Part shown: one piece after another, positions 49,101 through 57,697 of the stretch
How the letters are laid out: the number at the start of each line of letters is the position of its first letter
Numbering within the stretch: position 1 is the first letter of the stretch
Assembly: GCA_003567475.1 (NCBI GenBank)
Contig: PWZL01000067.1
Coordinates: 1 to 64,000, forward strand
Direction: 5' to 3'
DNA from: Gammaproteobacteria bacterium
GTDB taxonomy: Bacteria > Pseudomonadota > Gammaproteobacteria > Steroidobacterales > PWYM01
DNA length: 64,000 nt
Notes under the pieces: model-generated
What the model was told of the DNA's origin: nothing
What the model saw: the letters and a program-made list of their open reading frames with translations, nothing else
Database searches by the model: none
Made by a program: the position numbers and the translations under genes

Positions 49101-50068
49101 CCCGTCGCCCCTTCGTCGCGGATTTCGCCACCGGCGCCGGTCGCGGCGCCAGCATAGGGCGCAATGGCAGTCGGGTGGTTGTGAGTCTCCACCTTCATGA
49201 GGATATGGATGGCTTCCTCGTGAGCGGCATAGCGGCCGGTCGCGGGATCAGCAAAGAAGCGCCGGCCGTGCGTGCCGGTGATCACGGCGGCGTTGTCCTT
49301 GTAGGCCGACAGGACGCCATCAGGCGCATGCCGATGGGTGTTGCGAATCATGTCGAACAGGCTGTGCGTCCGGGCTTCACCGTCGATGACCCAGTCGGCG
49401 TTGAAAATCTTGTGGCGACAGTGCTCGGAGTTCGCCTGAGCGAACATCATGAGCTCGACGTCGGTGGGATCCCGCGCCAGCCGCGTGAAACTCTCTACGA
49501 GATAGTCGATCTCATCGGCGGACAGCGCCAGACCCAGCGCCGCATCGGCCTCCTCCAGCGCCGTGCGCCCGCGCGCGCCCAGCTCGACGCGGACCAACGG
49601 CCGGGGCCTGTGTTCGGCGAAAATCTCCTCGCCCCGCGGCGGCTGACAAAGCAGCGACTCGGTCATCCGGTCATGCAGCATCGCCCCCAGGTGTTGCAGG
49701 CGCTCTGGCGACAGCGCCCGCGTGGCGGCAAGCTCGAAGCGCACGCCGCGCTCGATCCGCAGGACGTCATCCAGCCCGCAGAGCTGCGCGATATCGGTGG
49801 CCTTGGACGACCAGGGTGAGCGCGTGCCCAGCCGGGGCACCACCCAGAGGGCCTGCCCGCAGCCGCCAGCGCGCGGAACTTCGACGCCATAGGCCAGGAG
49901 CTGAGCAAGTACAGCCGCATCGGCCTGCGTCAGGGCCTGCCGAGTATTCACGTAGTGCTCGAAATCGGCGCGCACGGCCTTGACGGCGGGCTCGAGGGCC
50001 CGGATACGCCGCAGCGCCTTCTCGAGACGAAAACCCGACAGGGCGGGCGGACCCGCGATCAACAGCAT
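46196..50068 (-). CDS. purL: Phosphoribosylformylglycinamidine synthase (large, single-chain)
   Basis: ATP- and glutamine-dependent step of purine synthesis. The 1290-residue protein starts [19 protein letters not shown], has a long synthetase with [37 protein letters not shown] and [14 protein letters not shown], and ends with a class I glutaminase domain showing [14 protein letters not shown], the nucleophile in LGVCNGCQM and the late HPERVFRT. This is the fused proteobacterial type, so no PurQ or PurS is needed. A GTG three codons upstream is an alternative start. mltF, its frequent neighbour, lies 14 kb away here. Confidence 0.97.
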   Translation of the reverse strand: MLLIAGPPALSGFRLEKALRRIRALEPAVKAVRADFEHYVNTRQALTQADAAVLAQLLAYGVEVPRAGGCGQALWVVPRLGTRSPWSSKATDIAQLCGLDDVLRIERGVRFELAATRALSPERLQHLGAMLHDRMTESLLCQPPRGEEIFAEHRPRPLVRVELGARGRTALEEADAALGLALSADEIDYLVESFTRLARDPTDVELMMFAQANSEHCRHKIFNADWVIDGEARTHSLFDMIRNTHRHAPDGVLSAYKDNAAVITGTHGRRFFADPATGRYAAHEEAIHILMKVETHNHPTAIAPYAGAATGAGGEIRDEGATGRGARPKAGLCGFSVSHLRIPGAARPWEFDFGRPGHIASALDIMLEGPIGAAAFNNEFGRPNLAGYFRSFEQLTGDPRVARGYHKPIMIAGGLGNIRERHVEKAEVPVGGKLIVLGGPAMLIGLGGGAASSKQAGEGDEALDFASVQRDNPEMQRRAQEVIDRCWALGDANPVLLIHDVGAGGLSNAVPEAVDHSARGARVDLRAIPSDEPGMSPMEIWCNEAQERYVLVVSPAALEAFDALCRRERCPYAVLGDITAEQLLTVTDPVFDNRPVDLPMDVLLGKAPKMLRDVRHQAVQTVPWTPAGLSPVEALHRVLSHPAVADKSFLIHIGDRTVGGLSARDQLVGPWQVPVADVAVTLADFDGYAGEAMSMGERAPVALLSGPASARLAVAEAITNLAAADVASLAEVRLSANWMAATGAPGEDAVLYDTVRALGESLCPALGIAIPVGKDSMSMRMRWSEQGEEHTVLAPLSLIISAFAPVGDARRTLDPRLRLDTGDSALMLVDLSAGQNRLGGSILAQVYGALGEGPADLDDPAALAGFFRVIAALRQQEAILAYHDRSDGGLAVTLVEMAFAGHCGLEIDLPDEADALAMLFAEEPGAVLQLRGGAVETARELFAAAGLAAALVPLGHACPGRAIRVRQGGQLVLEADRLALRATWSDTSWRLQRLRDHPACADEARELCLDDGDPGLSVAVSFRPQAPAIIGRTRPEVAILREQGVNSHVEMAAAFDRAGFSAVDVHMSDLLEGRRTLDGFRGLVACGGFSYGDVLGAGEGWAKTILFNARAREQFAAWFERTDRFTLGVCNGCQMLSALHELIPGTAHWPRFVRNRSEQFEARLSLVEVLDSPSVLLAGMQGSRLLIASSHGEGRAVFTAPDAQQQALASGLVGLRYVDHEGRATEHYPENPNGSPEGICGLTNLDGRVTIMMPHPERVFRTVQHSWHPPDWGEDGPWMQLWYNARRWVG

Positions 50069-50168
50069 GAAGCGCACTCTCGATTGGCGGCAGGCAGCGG
50101 GCCAGCGCGATGATCTTCGCGTCGCATGATACCGGATGACGGCACGGCTGACGAAGGCCGAGTCGCGC

Positions 50169-50936
50169 TCATGGCACCAGCGTGAGCCAGTCCGTGCCCC
50201 CATCCTGGTCGGCGAGCAGCACCCGGGCAGGCGCCGTCCCCAGCGCCGTCTCCAGGGCCCTGCGGGCCAGCGCTGGCGTGTTGTTCTGTTCGGACAGATG
50301 CACCCCGACCAGCCATTGCAATCGCCCCGGATCCTGAAGCGCGGCCAGTTCGGCGGCCTGGTCGTTGTTCAGATGTCCGAGCTGCCCACCGACTCTGCGC
50401 TTCAGCGCCGGGGGATAGGCACCGGCGTGCAGCATGGCGAGATCATGATTGCACTCCACTGCCAGGCCGTCGCAGACGGCCAGACGCTCACGCAAAAACG
50501 GGGTGATGTGGCCGGTGTCGGTGAGCACGCCCAGCCGACAGCCGCCACCCTCGAACAGGAACTGGCAGGGCTCGCGCGCGTCGTGCGGCACGGGCAGCGG
50601 ATGGACCATCACCGCCCCGAGGCGGAATGGCGCATGCGCACTGATGCACTCGACCCGGGCACGATGGTCGCCGGCACCGATCGCCCAGGCGGTGCCGGAC
50701 GTCAGATAGACGGGGATGTCGTGGGTGGCCGCCAGGCGCAGCACGCCGCTGGCATGATCGCTATGCTCATGAGTGACCAGCAGCGCCGAGAGATCAGCGG
50801 GCGTGCGGCCGAGACGCGCCAACCGCCGGGTAGCCTCGGCCAGCGAGAACCCGCAGTCGATCATCAGCAAGGTGTCGCCGCATTCCACCAGCGCGCCGTT
50901 GCCGCGGCTGCCGCTGCCGAGATAGGCCAGACGCAT
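50169..50936 (-). CDS. MBL-fold metallohydrolase (YycJ/WalJ-like)
   Basis: A 255-residue metallo-beta-lactamase-fold protein starting [19 protein letters not shown], with the zinc motif [12 protein letters not shown], later LTDTGHIT and ECNHD, and [11 protein letters not shown] and HLSEQNNTP near the C-terminus. These match the YycJ/WalJ-type MBL proteins, some of which act as 5'-to-3' nucleases. The exact substrate is unknown. It is close behind the DUF1820 gene (14 bases) on the same strand and probably cotranscribed with it. Confidence 0.88.
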   Translation of the reverse strand: MRLAYLGSGSRGNGALVECGDTLLMIDCGFSLAEATRRLARLGRTPADLSALLVTHEHSDHASGVLRLAATHDIPVYLTSGTAWAIGAGDHRARVECISAHAPFRLGAVMVHPLPVPHDAREPCQFLFEGGGCRLGVLTDTGHITPFLRERLAVCDGLAVECNHDLAMLHAGAYPPALKRRVGGQLGHLNNDQAAELAALQDPGRLQWLVGVHLSEQNNTPALARRALETALGTAPARVLLADQDGGTDWLTLVP

Positions 50937-50950
50937 GGCCACAGGACCTG

Positions 50951-51316
50951 TCAGCCACCCACCCCTGGCCCCCCGCTGCCCGAGCCGCCACCGCCGCCTC
51001 CTGGCGGATACATCGGCACCGGGAACTGGGCCACGTTGCTGCCCTCCGCGCCGGTGATCTTGCTCACACCCTGCTTGTCGACCTCGTCGATCCGGATGAT
51101 CGAGTGCATCGGCAGATAGCTGCGCTTGACACCGTCGAATTCGGCCTTGATGCGCTCTTCCGTCGGGTCCACGACGACGCTGGAGCGCGCCCCGAAGACC
51201 AGTTCCTCGATCTCCACGAAACCGAACATCGCGCCCTGCGAGATGCTCCTGGCGTAGATCTCGTAGACCTTCCCCTGGTTGACGAAAATCACCCGGTAAA
51301 TCTGTCTGTTGGCCAT
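50951..51316 (-). CDS. DUF1820 family protein
   Basis: A 121-residue protein of a gammaproteobacterial family of unknown function. The conserved core begins MANRQIYRVIFVNQGKVYEIYA, continues with GFVEIEELVFGARSSVVVDPTEER, and has a YLPMHSIIRIDEV motif. The last 20 residues are a Pro/Gly tail (PPGGGGGGSGSGG) that is probably disordered. AAGGGA precedes ATG 51316. Divergent from the FHA gene across 180 bases. I know of no established function. Confidence 0.88.
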   Translation of the reverse strand: MANRQIYRVIFVNQGKVYEIYARSISQGAMFGFVEIEELVFGARSSVVVDPTEERIKAEFDGVKRSYLPMHSIIRIDEVDKQGVSKITGAEGSNVAQFPVPMYPPGGGGGGSGSGGPGVGG

Positions 51317-51463
51317 GCAGGTCCCTTGCCGCTGAGTACGCTGACTGCAAGCATAACGGCTCGCGCTGGTGCGGGCACGTGTTGGCCCCCGTCGCGCGCC
51401 GCCGGGGTGAGACCGACATCACAGAACAGCACACCGGATGCGCGCGGCGTGCGGCCTGCGGCC

Positions 51464-51481
51464 TATACTGCCTGCAGGCAG
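51464..51481 (+). promoter_or_regulatory. -10 element with overlapping 14-base palindrome before the FHA gene
   Basis: TATACT (51464-51469) is a good -10 hexamer 28 bases before the FHA start. A perfect palindrome CTGCCTGCAGGCAG (51468-51481) overlaps its last two bases and covers the predicted start site. No convincing -35 is seen, so an activator, another sigma factor or a weak promoter is possible. The palindrome is a likely operator or a 5'-end hairpin. Confidence 0.45.
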
Positions 51482-51496
51482 CCTGGTGGAGCGGCA

Positions 51497-52765
51497 ATGG
51501 CCCTGACGCTGGAGATCATCAGTCAACAGCGCGCCGTGCTCGGCGAGCGCGCCCGGTGTGTATTCGAGTCCGCGGGTGGCAACATCGGGCGGGCCCTCGA
51601 ATGCGACTGGGTGCTGCCCGACACCCAGCGCTATGTCTCCAGTCGCCATGCCGCCATCGACTTTCGTGGGGGCAGCTATTACCTCGTCGATCTCTCCACC
51701 AACGGCGTCTATGTCAACGATGCCGAGCAGCCCATTGGCCGCGGACGGCCGCAGCGTCTGTTCTCAGGGGATCGCCTGCGCATGGGCGAATACCTGATGG
51801 TGGTGCGCATCGACAGCGAGGATGACCTCGCCGCGGAACTGGAGGCGGACAGCCGCGATCCGCTTGCCCGTGCCCAACGGGTCGAGGCGCCGGAAACACC
51901 CGACACCACGCTCCTCGACGTCTTCGAAATGACCGGCGCGGTCGACCTGAGCCTCGATACCGGCGAACCTGCCTTCAAGCCGGGAACCACCCAGCCGGTA
52001 GACGCCGCACGACGGCGCCGGGCGAGCTTCGCGGTCGTCGAAGGGGGCGCCGGGGCGATCGGGGCGGCCGGCGCCCCGCGACCACCCGGCCGTCCCGATG
52101 GGCGGGCGGGCGCCAGCGGTGGACGCAAGCCGGCGATGCGCAAGGGTCAGGAAACGGCCGCGGAGGCGCCGATGGTCCAGGCTTTCCTGCGCGCGGCAGG
52201 ACTGGAAGCCGACAGTGTCGCAGGCCTGGACCCCGAGACCCTGATGGGCACGCTGGGCCAGTTGCTGCGCGAGACCGTGGTCGGCCTGCGCGAGGTGCTG
52301 CAGGATCGTTCAGCACACAAGGCAACGCTCGGACTGGGCAATACGGCCATCCAGCCACGGGAAAACAACCCGCTCAAGCTCACTGGCAGCACGCAGGACG
52401 CCATGAGCAGACTGCTGCGCGACGGCAGCCCGGAATATCTGGCGCCGGTGAGCGCGCTGCGAGAGGCCTTCCGCGACATCAAGGAACACCAGGCCGCGAC
52501 CTGGCAGGCCACCCATCAGGCGTTTTTCAATTTCATCGAGCATCTCGACCCGGGCATGCTGGAAGAGCGCTTCGCCGAGGGCCAGACACGCCGGCCGCTG
52601 CTGCCCGGAGCGGCACGCGCGCGACGCTGGGAGCAGTATGCCGAGCTCTACGAGGCGCTGACGCGGCATGCTGGCGATCACTTCCCGCCGCTCTACGATG
52701 AAGCCTTCACCGAGGCTTACAGACACGCTCTGGCGGCGCTGCAGACCTCACGTCGGCGCGCCTGA
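51497..52765 (+). CDS. tagH: TagH-type FHA-domain protein (type VI secretion associated)
   Basis: A 422-residue cytoplasmic protein. The FHA domain (about 1-115) has GNIGRALECDWVLPD, the SSRHAAI motif and LSTNGVYVND for phosphothreonine binding. After a long disordered middle comes the TagH C-terminal domain (about 225-420), with FLRAAGLEADSVAGLDP, REVLQDRSAHKATLGL, the highly typical RENNPLKL, and WEQYAELYEALTRHA. This family is normally coded in T6SS clusters together with a Thr kinase and a PP2C phosphatase, which are found here 3-5 kb away on the other strand, but no T6SS structural genes are in the window. Confidence 0.88.
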   Translation: MALTLEIISQQRAVLGERARCVFESAGGNIGRALECDWVLPDTQRYVSSRHAAIDFRGGSYYLVDLSTNGVYVNDAEQPIGRGRPQRLFSGDRLRMGEYLMVVRIDSEDDLAAELEADSRDPLARAQRVEAPETPDTTLLDVFEMTGAVDLSLDTGEPAFKPGTTQPVDAARRRRASFAVVEGGAGAIGAAGAPRPPGRPDGRAGASGGRKPAMRKGQETAAEAPMVQAFLRAAGLEADSVAGLDPETLMGTLGQLLRETVVGLREVLQDRSAHKATLGLGNTAIQPRENNPLKLTGSTQDAMSRLLRDGSPEYLAPVSALREAFRDIKEHQAATWQATHQAFFNFIEHLDPGMLEERFAEGQTRRPLLPGAARARRWEQYAELYEALTRHAGDHFPPLYDEAFTEAYRHALAALQTSRRRA

Positions 52766-52801
52766 GCGCCGTTAGGCGCATCGCGACCGCCGGCCCAAGC
52801 C

Positions 52802-54187
52802 TCAGGGCTCGGCGGTGAATGCCTCGGCGAGTTCCGCCAGCGAATCGAGTGCCGGCAGATTCAGGGTCCGCTCCCGCAACTCGTCGACCGCCTGGTCAGG
52901 CATGATCCGCGCGGCATTGTTCTCGAACTTGGCGATGATTTCGGCGGCCGACAGCGGGCGTCCATCCGCGCCCCGGTTGATCGCCTCCCGCTGGGTCAGC
53001 CGCCGCCCATCGCGGGTCTCGATCACGACTTCGCCGGGAAACACCCGCGGGTAGTCCGAGTCCGGATCCGCCTCATGGTGACAGCGCGCGGCCAGTGCCA
53101 GCACCGTCTCATCGGCCAGCACCTCCGGCTCGAGCTCCGCAAGCGTGAGCTGGCCCCGCGCCAGCACCGCGGCCACAGCGAACTGCGCGCTGAATTTCGC
53201 CTCGTAGTCGCTGCCGGGTCGGCGCTTGGCCTCAGCCGGATCGCAAACCACCGGCATCTGTCCAGGATGCAGACGCAGGGTGATGCGTTCAATGTCCGCG
53301 GGGGTCAGGCCGTGCTCGGCCCGCAGCGCCAGCGCGGCGTCGGCGAGCGCGTGGTTGAAGTGACATACGGGGTAGGGTTTCACACCCACCCGCAGCATCT
53401 CCCACGCCTCGCCCAGAGACTCCAGCCGATCGGCCAGCGCATCGCCGCCGTCGTACCCGAGATAGCTGCGATACAGGCCGTAGCGCCCTTCGTAGGGCTT
53501 GGCCGGGCCGGTAAAGCCACCGCCCGCCAGCGCGACGGCCTGCAGCGCCGCCGCTGCGGCCCAGCCGGGATGCATGCGCTTGGTCCACGCGCCGTCCTCG
53601 AGAAACTGCAGGCTGCCACTGGCCATGCTGAGCACAATGCCCTGGGCATGGTTGAGGGCCGGGAAATCCAGGGCCATCAACCGGCCCGCAGCCAACGTCG
53701 CCCCAAACGCACCGACCACCCCGGTCGGATGGAATCCCTGTTTCTGGAAGCGCCCGTCGACGGCGCCAATACGCGCATCCGCCTCGATCGCCACCAAATA
53801 GGCCGCGAGGGCCTGACCACCACTGGCGCCTCGCGCCAGCCCCGCGGCGAGCACCGCCGGCACGGCACTTGCTGAGGCGTGGACGATACTCGCGCCGTGT
53901 GTGTCGTCGTAGTCGAGGCCGTGGATCAGCAGACCGTTCAACCACGCCGCATCACGCATCGGCAGGCGGTCAGGCCAGCCAATCACCGGTGAGTCGCCCG
54001 ATCCGGCGAGGCCGACGATGGCCGCGCGACTGCGTTCGGCGAAGTCATACCCGGTGGCCGCCAGGGCCACGCCGAGCGCATCCAGGATATGCAGGCAGGC
54101 CCGGTCGATCACGGGCTGCGGCACACGACCCAGATCAAGGCCGAGTGCGAAGCCTGCAAGGCGGTGGGCACTCTGTGCGGGGGGCAT
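52802..54187 (-). CDS. MmgE/PrpD-family enzyme
   Basis: A 461-residue member of the family that includes 2-methylcitrate dehydratase (PrpD), MmgE and cis-aconitate decarboxylase. Typical segments: DALGVALAATGYDFAER, LIHGLDYDDTHGASIVHASA, GFHPTGVVGAFGATLAAGRL, MASGSLQFLEDGAWTKRMHPGWAAA and the KPYPVCHFNHALADA block. There is no methylcitrate synthase or other propionate gene nearby, so the substrate is open. ATG 54187 shares one base with the stop codon of the GntR gene, so a regulator-enzyme pair is likely. The stop lies 36 bases from the convergent FHA gene. Confidence 0.88.
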   Translation of the reverse strand: MPPAQSAHRLAGFALGLDLGRVPQPVIDRACLHILDALGVALAATGYDFAERSRAAIVGLAGSGDSPVIGWPDRLPMRDAAWLNGLLIHGLDYDDTHGASIVHASASAVPAVLAAGLARGASGGQALAAYLVAIEADARIGAVDGRFQKQGFHPTGVVGAFGATLAAGRLMALDFPALNHAQGIVLSMASGSLQFLEDGAWTKRMHPGWAAAAALQAVALAGGGFTGPAKPYEGRYGLYRSYLGYDGGDALADRLESLGEAWEMLRVGVKPYPVCHFNHALADAALALRAEHGLTPADIERITLRLHPGQMPVVCDPAEAKRRPGSDYEAKFSAQFAVAAVLARGQLTLAELEPEVLADETVLALAARCHHEADPDSDYPRVFPGEVVIETRDGRRLTQREAINRGADGRPLSAAEIIAKFENNAARIMPDQAVDELRERTLNLPALDSLAELAEAFTAEP

Positions 54188-54954
54188 CAATCGCCGATCG
54201 CGGGCTGGGTCGGATCAGGGTGGAACCCGAGGGTGTAGGTGATCCGATCCGCGGGATGATCGGTGACGGACACTTCGTAGAGCCGGTCGCCGGCATTGCG
54301 GTAGCGACGCACCACCCGCAGTGAAGAACTGCCCTCCGGCACATCCAGTGCGCGCGCCTGCTCGTCCGTCATCTGCGCCGCACCCAGCTGGACTTCGATA
54401 TGCCGCGGATGCTCGCCGAAGCGCTCCTCGATCAGCTGGTAAACCGGCCTCGCATCCTGGCCGATCATGCCGGCAATCGCACCATAGGCGGGCAACAGGT
54501 AGACCTCCGTCCAGCAGATCGCCATGCCGTCATCGATACAGCGGCGCACACCGCTCAGGCGCAGGCGCTGCTCACCCTCCGGGCAGTGCAGCAGTTCGGC
54601 CTGTCCAGCATCCAGCGTCAGCAGCGCAGAACCGCGCATGTGCAATCGGGTTTCTCCCGGGTAGCGCAGGAATTCGTTGATGGAGACCAGGCGGTGCTGG
54701 GTACTCACGGGGGCCGTATCGTTGCGCACCACCGTGCCGACGCCCGGACGCCGACCCACCATGCCGAGCTGCTCGAGCAGGCGCAACGCCTCACGCACCG
54801 TGTGCCGGCTGACGCCGAACCGCTGCGTCAGTTCCAGCTCTCCCGGCAGGCGATCACCGACAGCCACCTGGCCTGCGCTGATCTCGCCGATGAGCGTATC
54901 CGCCACCTCGCGATACCTCGGTTCGCGACGGCCACGAGCGTCGTCGTTGGCCAT
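54187..54954 (-). CDS. GntR-family regulator with UTRA ligand domain (HutC type)
   Basis: A 255-residue repressor-like protein. The N-terminal winged helix-turn-helix (about 10-75) has GDRLPGELELTQRFGVSRHTVREAL and EQLGMVGRRPGVGTVV; the C-terminal UTRA domain (about 90-250) has the ligand-pocket segments typical of the HutC subfamily, ending RVVRRYRNAGDRLYEVSVTDHPADRITY. ATG 54954 was chosen because GGAG lies eight bases upstream; an ATG four codons earlier overlaps that site. Coupling to the MmgE/PrpD gene suggests it senses that enzyme's substrate or product. Confidence 0.9.
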   Translation of the reverse strand: MANDDARGRREPRYREVADTLIGEISAGQVAVGDRLPGELELTQRFGVSRHTVREALRLLEQLGMVGRRPGVGTVVRNDTAPVSTQHRLVSINEFLRYPGETRLHMRGSALLTLDAGQAELLHCPEGEQRLRLSGVRRCIDDGMAICWTEVYLLPAYGAIAGMIGQDARPVYQLIEERFGEHPRHIEVQLGAAQMTDEQARALDVPEGSSSLRVVRRYRNAGDRLYEVSVTDHPADRITYTLGFHPDPTQPAIGD

Positions 54955-55044
54955 GCAGGTCTCCATGTATCGCCTTACAGCACAGCCTTGTGTTTAACCG
55001 AGGCCGCAGGGCAAGTCCAGTCCCGTTTCCGGGTTTCGAGGGGT

Positions 55045-55965
55045 TCAGCAGGCGTCAGCCGTGCTCAGCCAGTCGCGTGTGGCCGGCTCGTGCATGCGCC
55101 AGTCGCGCGCGCTGACCGGCGAATGCCGACGGAACAGCAGCACCCCCAGATCATCGGGCTTGCTGGGCAAGAGCCTGCCGTTATGGACGGCCGGCCCCCG
55201 CATTCGCGCGGCCACCTGGCCCTCCAGACGGCCCATGGCTGCGCCGAGTTCGCCGCAGCGCACAGCCTCGACGACTTCCTCTACGAACAGGTTGTCGAAC
55301 AGACCGTCACTGGCCAGCACAAGCGTATCGCGCGCCGCAAACGGCAGCTCCGGGCCGACCTCGATGCGCATGTCGGCGCTGCCGATCACGTTCGAGATCA
55401 CATGCCGCAGTTCGTGGTGGATGGCCTCGGTGGCATCGAGCAGACCGGCTTCCACTGCGAAGCCCACCGGCGAGTGCGGTACGGTCTGCAGCTTGAGACG
55501 GCCACGCTGACCCACCAGCAGCACGGCGGAATCGCCCACATGGTAGGGGCGGATGTACTCCTCACCCACCTCGGCCACTGCCAGGGTGGTGGCTGCACCG
55601 CCGCCGAGCGCAAGCACCGCGGCATTGGCCCGCTCGATGCCGTCGAGCACGGCACCGCGCATGCGTTGCGGGTCCCCGCCGATCGACGCCAGCGCATCGC
55701 CCATCGCCGCCAGCGCCGCCAGCGCCGCGTCGCGCCCCCCGGCCTGCCCGCCGACCCCGTCGGCGACTGCCAGCACCCAACAGCGGTCACCGACGCGAAA
55801 CACGCCGAGGGCATCCTCGCCCGCGGTATCCTTGCTGGGACTGCGCCGGACATGCGCGCACAGCTGACCGCTGCGGACGAGGAAATTCCCGCCTGCGGGC
55901 TGCCCGTCACCGGCTTCACTGAACAGTCGGGTCTCGTCGAGGTAGGCGTGTACGCGGGCGCTCAT
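55045..55965 (-). CDS. PP2C-family Ser/Thr protein phosphatase
   Basis: A 306-residue metal-dependent phosphatase. The metal-binding aspartates are in GEDALGVF, AVADGVGGQAGGRDAAL, VGDSAVLLV and LASDGLFDNLF, and the last aspartate in SKPDDLGVLLFRR. An extra N-terminal segment (about 1-45) precedes the catalytic core. ATG 55965 was chosen; a GTG eight codons earlier is possible. It is 54 bases downstream of the second kinase gene on the same strand, a kinase-phosphatase pair that could set phosphothreonine levels read by the FHA protein. Confidence 0.9.
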   Translation of the reverse strand: MSARVHAYLDETRLFSEAGDGQPAGGNFLVRSGQLCAHVRRSPSKDTAGEDALGVFRVGDRCWVLAVADGVGGQAGGRDAALAALAAMGDALASIGGDPQRMRGAVLDGIERANAAVLALGGGAATTLAVAEVGEEYIRPYHVGDSAVLLVGQRGRLKLQTVPHSPVGFAVEAGLLDATEAIHHELRHVISNVIGSADMRIEVGPELPFAARDTLVLASDGLFDNLFVEEVVEAVRCGELGAAMGRLEGQVAARMRGPAVHNGRLLPSKPDDLGVLLFRRHSPVSARDWRMHEPATRDWLSTADAC

Positions 55966-56019
55966 CGCGGTGGACCGCCCCGGCGCCACGCCTCATCCTG
56001 CTGCATCATGGCCTGTTCC

Positions 56020-56820
56020 CTAGGCGCCACGGCTCCGCGTCTTGCCGCGCAGCCGCCTGAACGCATTTTCCATCTGTACTGCATCGCGAAACCGCGCCTG
56101 CGGACGAAGCTCCAGCGCCCGTCGCAACCAGGCGATCATCGGGGATCGCAGGCGCTGGCGAAGGCGGGCCTGCCCGGCAGGTGGCCAGGCATAGGGCCAC
56201 TCCGGCAGGGTGCCGCTGAACATCCGATAGATCACCAGCCCCAGCGAAAACACGTCCGACTGGAACATCGGGCGCCCCAGGGCCTGTTCCGGGGCGAGAT
56301 AGCCCACCGTACCCGAGCCCGACGCTTTCACCGTACGCAAGGCGATCTTCGAGAAACCAAAGTCGGTCAGCCGGACGCGATTGTCCGGGAAAAGAATGAA
56401 ATTGTCCGGTTTCACGTCACAGTGAATGATCCGACGGCTGTGCGCATGGGCCAGCGCCGAAAGCATCTGCGAGGTGTAGTCCAGCGCCTTGTCGGTGGAA
56501 ATGCGCCGAGCGAGGCGATCGGCCAGCGACTCCTCTCCCAGTGGCATGGCGATCACGAAATGCTCATCGATGAAGCTGGCGTTCAGGATCGGCAGGACAT
56601 TGGGATGTTCCATGCGGGTCGCCAGCCGGGCTTCACGCCGGAAATCCGCCAGAAAATAATCATCCATCATGTCCGGATGCGGAATCTTCAGCGCCACCCG
56701 GCAACCGTGGATGGTGTCGTAGGCCTGGTAGACCGCACAGCGCGGGCCGTCGGCGAGACGCCGCTCGATCCGGTACTTGCCCAGCTTCTGCCGGGCCCGC
56801 AGCAGCTTGGACCTGACCAT
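56020..56820 (-). CDS. Ser/Thr protein kinase (minimal, soluble)
   Basis: A 266-residue kinase with little outside the catalytic domain. It has VALKIPHPDMMDDY (invariant lysine), RRIIHCDVKPDNFILF, LTDFGFSKIAL, GYLAPEQALGRPMFQSDVFSLG and a C-terminal helix region. The glycine-rich loop is degenerate (RRLADGPRCAVYQAYD, lacking the usual GxGxxG). GGGGAG precedes ATG 56820. Immediately upstream of the PP2C gene, so probably an operon. The kinase is of the PpkA/Hanks type but lacks the membrane and periplasmic parts of PpkA. Confidence 0.9.
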   Translation of the reverse strand: MVRSKLLRARQKLGKYRIERRLADGPRCAVYQAYDTIHGCRVALKIPHPDMMDDYFLADFRREARLATRMEHPNVLPILNASFIDEHFVIAMPLGEESLADRLARRISTDKALDYTSQMLSALAHAHSRRIIHCDVKPDNFILFPDNRVRLTDFGFSKIALRTVKASGSGTVGYLAPEQALGRPMFQSDVFSLGLVIYRMFSGTLPEWPYAWPPAGQARLRQRLRSPMIAWLRRALELRPQARFRDAVQMENAFRRLRGKTRSRGA

Positions 56821-56973
56821 TCCGCGGCTCCCCTGGGCACTGCGGCAACCTGCACCGCCCTGCAGCAGAATTCTACATGGATATAATCAGCAAATCGCTT
56901 CGGCACGGCGCGGCGGCGCCGGACAGCGCGAAGTCCCGTCACCGACGCCGCGCCGGCGTCCCGGAGAGCTGCC

Positions 56974-57546
56974 ATGCCCCAGTCTGCAACGCGCCTTCCC
57001 CTCGGAGCAGCACTGCTCGCCGCTCTGGCCCTGACGCTCGCCGCGCTGGGGGCGGTCCGCCCGGCCCAGGCGGCCACAGCCGCCGAAATCGAGGTGTCCG
57101 TCGACGCCGCCCTGGATCGTTTCCGCGCCGAGGTGAAGGGTGCGGAGAGCTTCCTCTCCTCTGCCAGCGGGCTGCTGGTGTTTCCCAGAGTGATCAAGGC
57201 GGGCATCGGTATCGGCGGGGAGTATGGTGAGGGCGCGTTACGGGTCGGCGGCAGCACCGAAAGCTATTTCCGCACCACCGGGGCCTCGATCGGCTTCCAG
57301 CTCGGCGCGCAGACACGCACCATCATCATCGCGTTCATGGAAGACGAGGCGCTCGAGACCTTCCGTAACAGCCGTGGCTGGGAGGTCGGTGTCGACGGCT
57401 CGGTGGCGTTGGTCAACCTCGGTGCCGGGGCCGACCTCACCACCACCAACATCCGCGATCCGATCGTCGGCTTCGTCTTCGGCAATCGCGGGCTGATGTA
57501 CAACCTCACACTCGAAGGCACCAAGGTGTCACGGATCGACCGCTGA
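56974..57546 (+). CDS. SYLF (Ysc84-like) lipid-binding protein, exported
   Basis: A 190-residue protein with a signal peptide (about 1-33, core LLAALALTLAALGAV), then a SYLF domain. It shows ALDRFRAEVKGAESFLSSASGLLVFPRVIKAGIGIGGEYGEGAL, SYFRTTGASIGFQLGAQTRT, DGSVALVNLGAGADLTT and the ending GFVFGNRGLMYNLTLEGTKVSRI. SYLF proteins bind membranes or phosphoinositides in eukaryotes; the bacterial role is not established. GGAGAG precedes ATG 56974. A perfect TATAAT (56882-56887) lies 87 bases upstream but has no good -35. Divergent from the kinase gene. Confidence 0.88.
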   Translation: MPQSATRLPLGAALLAALALTLAALGAVRPAQAATAAEIEVSVDAALDRFRAEVKGAESFLSSASGLLVFPRVIKAGIGIGGEYGEGALRVGGSTESYFRTTGASIGFQLGAQTRTIIIAFMEDEALETFRNSRGWEVGVDGSVALVNLGAGADLTTTNIRDPIVGFVFGNRGLMYNLTLEGTKVSRIDR

Positions 57547-57570
57547 GGCGCTCGAACCCCCTGCAGAAAC

Positions 57571-57640
57571 CAGGCATCAACACAGGCATCCTGGGAACAT
57601 TGCACTGATCCAGCAGTCTTAACGGGCGGGGGCAGTGCAA
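57571..57640 (+). repeat. Direct and inverted repeats in the cydA leader region
   Basis: In the 151-base gap upstream of cydA, CAGGCATC occurs twice (57571-57578 and 57583-57590, 12-base spacing). Just after, TTGCACTG (57600-57607) and CAGTGCAA (57633-57640) form a perfect 8-base inverted repeat with a 25-base loop. No ANR/FNR-type TTGAT-N4-ATCAA site is seen. The repeats are candidates for regulator binding or an mRNA stem. Confidence 0.4.
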
Positions 57641-57697
57641 GGACGCCAGCCGGTCCGGGCGAGGAATCTCGCGGTCGGCATGCAGCAGGAGCAGGCA

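Noticed and set aside
51497-56820. Calling the FHA/PP2C/kinase region a type VI secretion cluster
   Set aside because: None of the structural T6SS genes (sheath, baseplate, membrane complex, Hcp, VgrG) is in the window; only the regulatory-type proteins are.
57547-57697. CRISPR-like or FNR-type repeats upstream of cydA
   Set aside because: Only two 8-base direct repeats exist, far too short and few for CRISPR, and no TTGAT-N4-ATCAA site is present.
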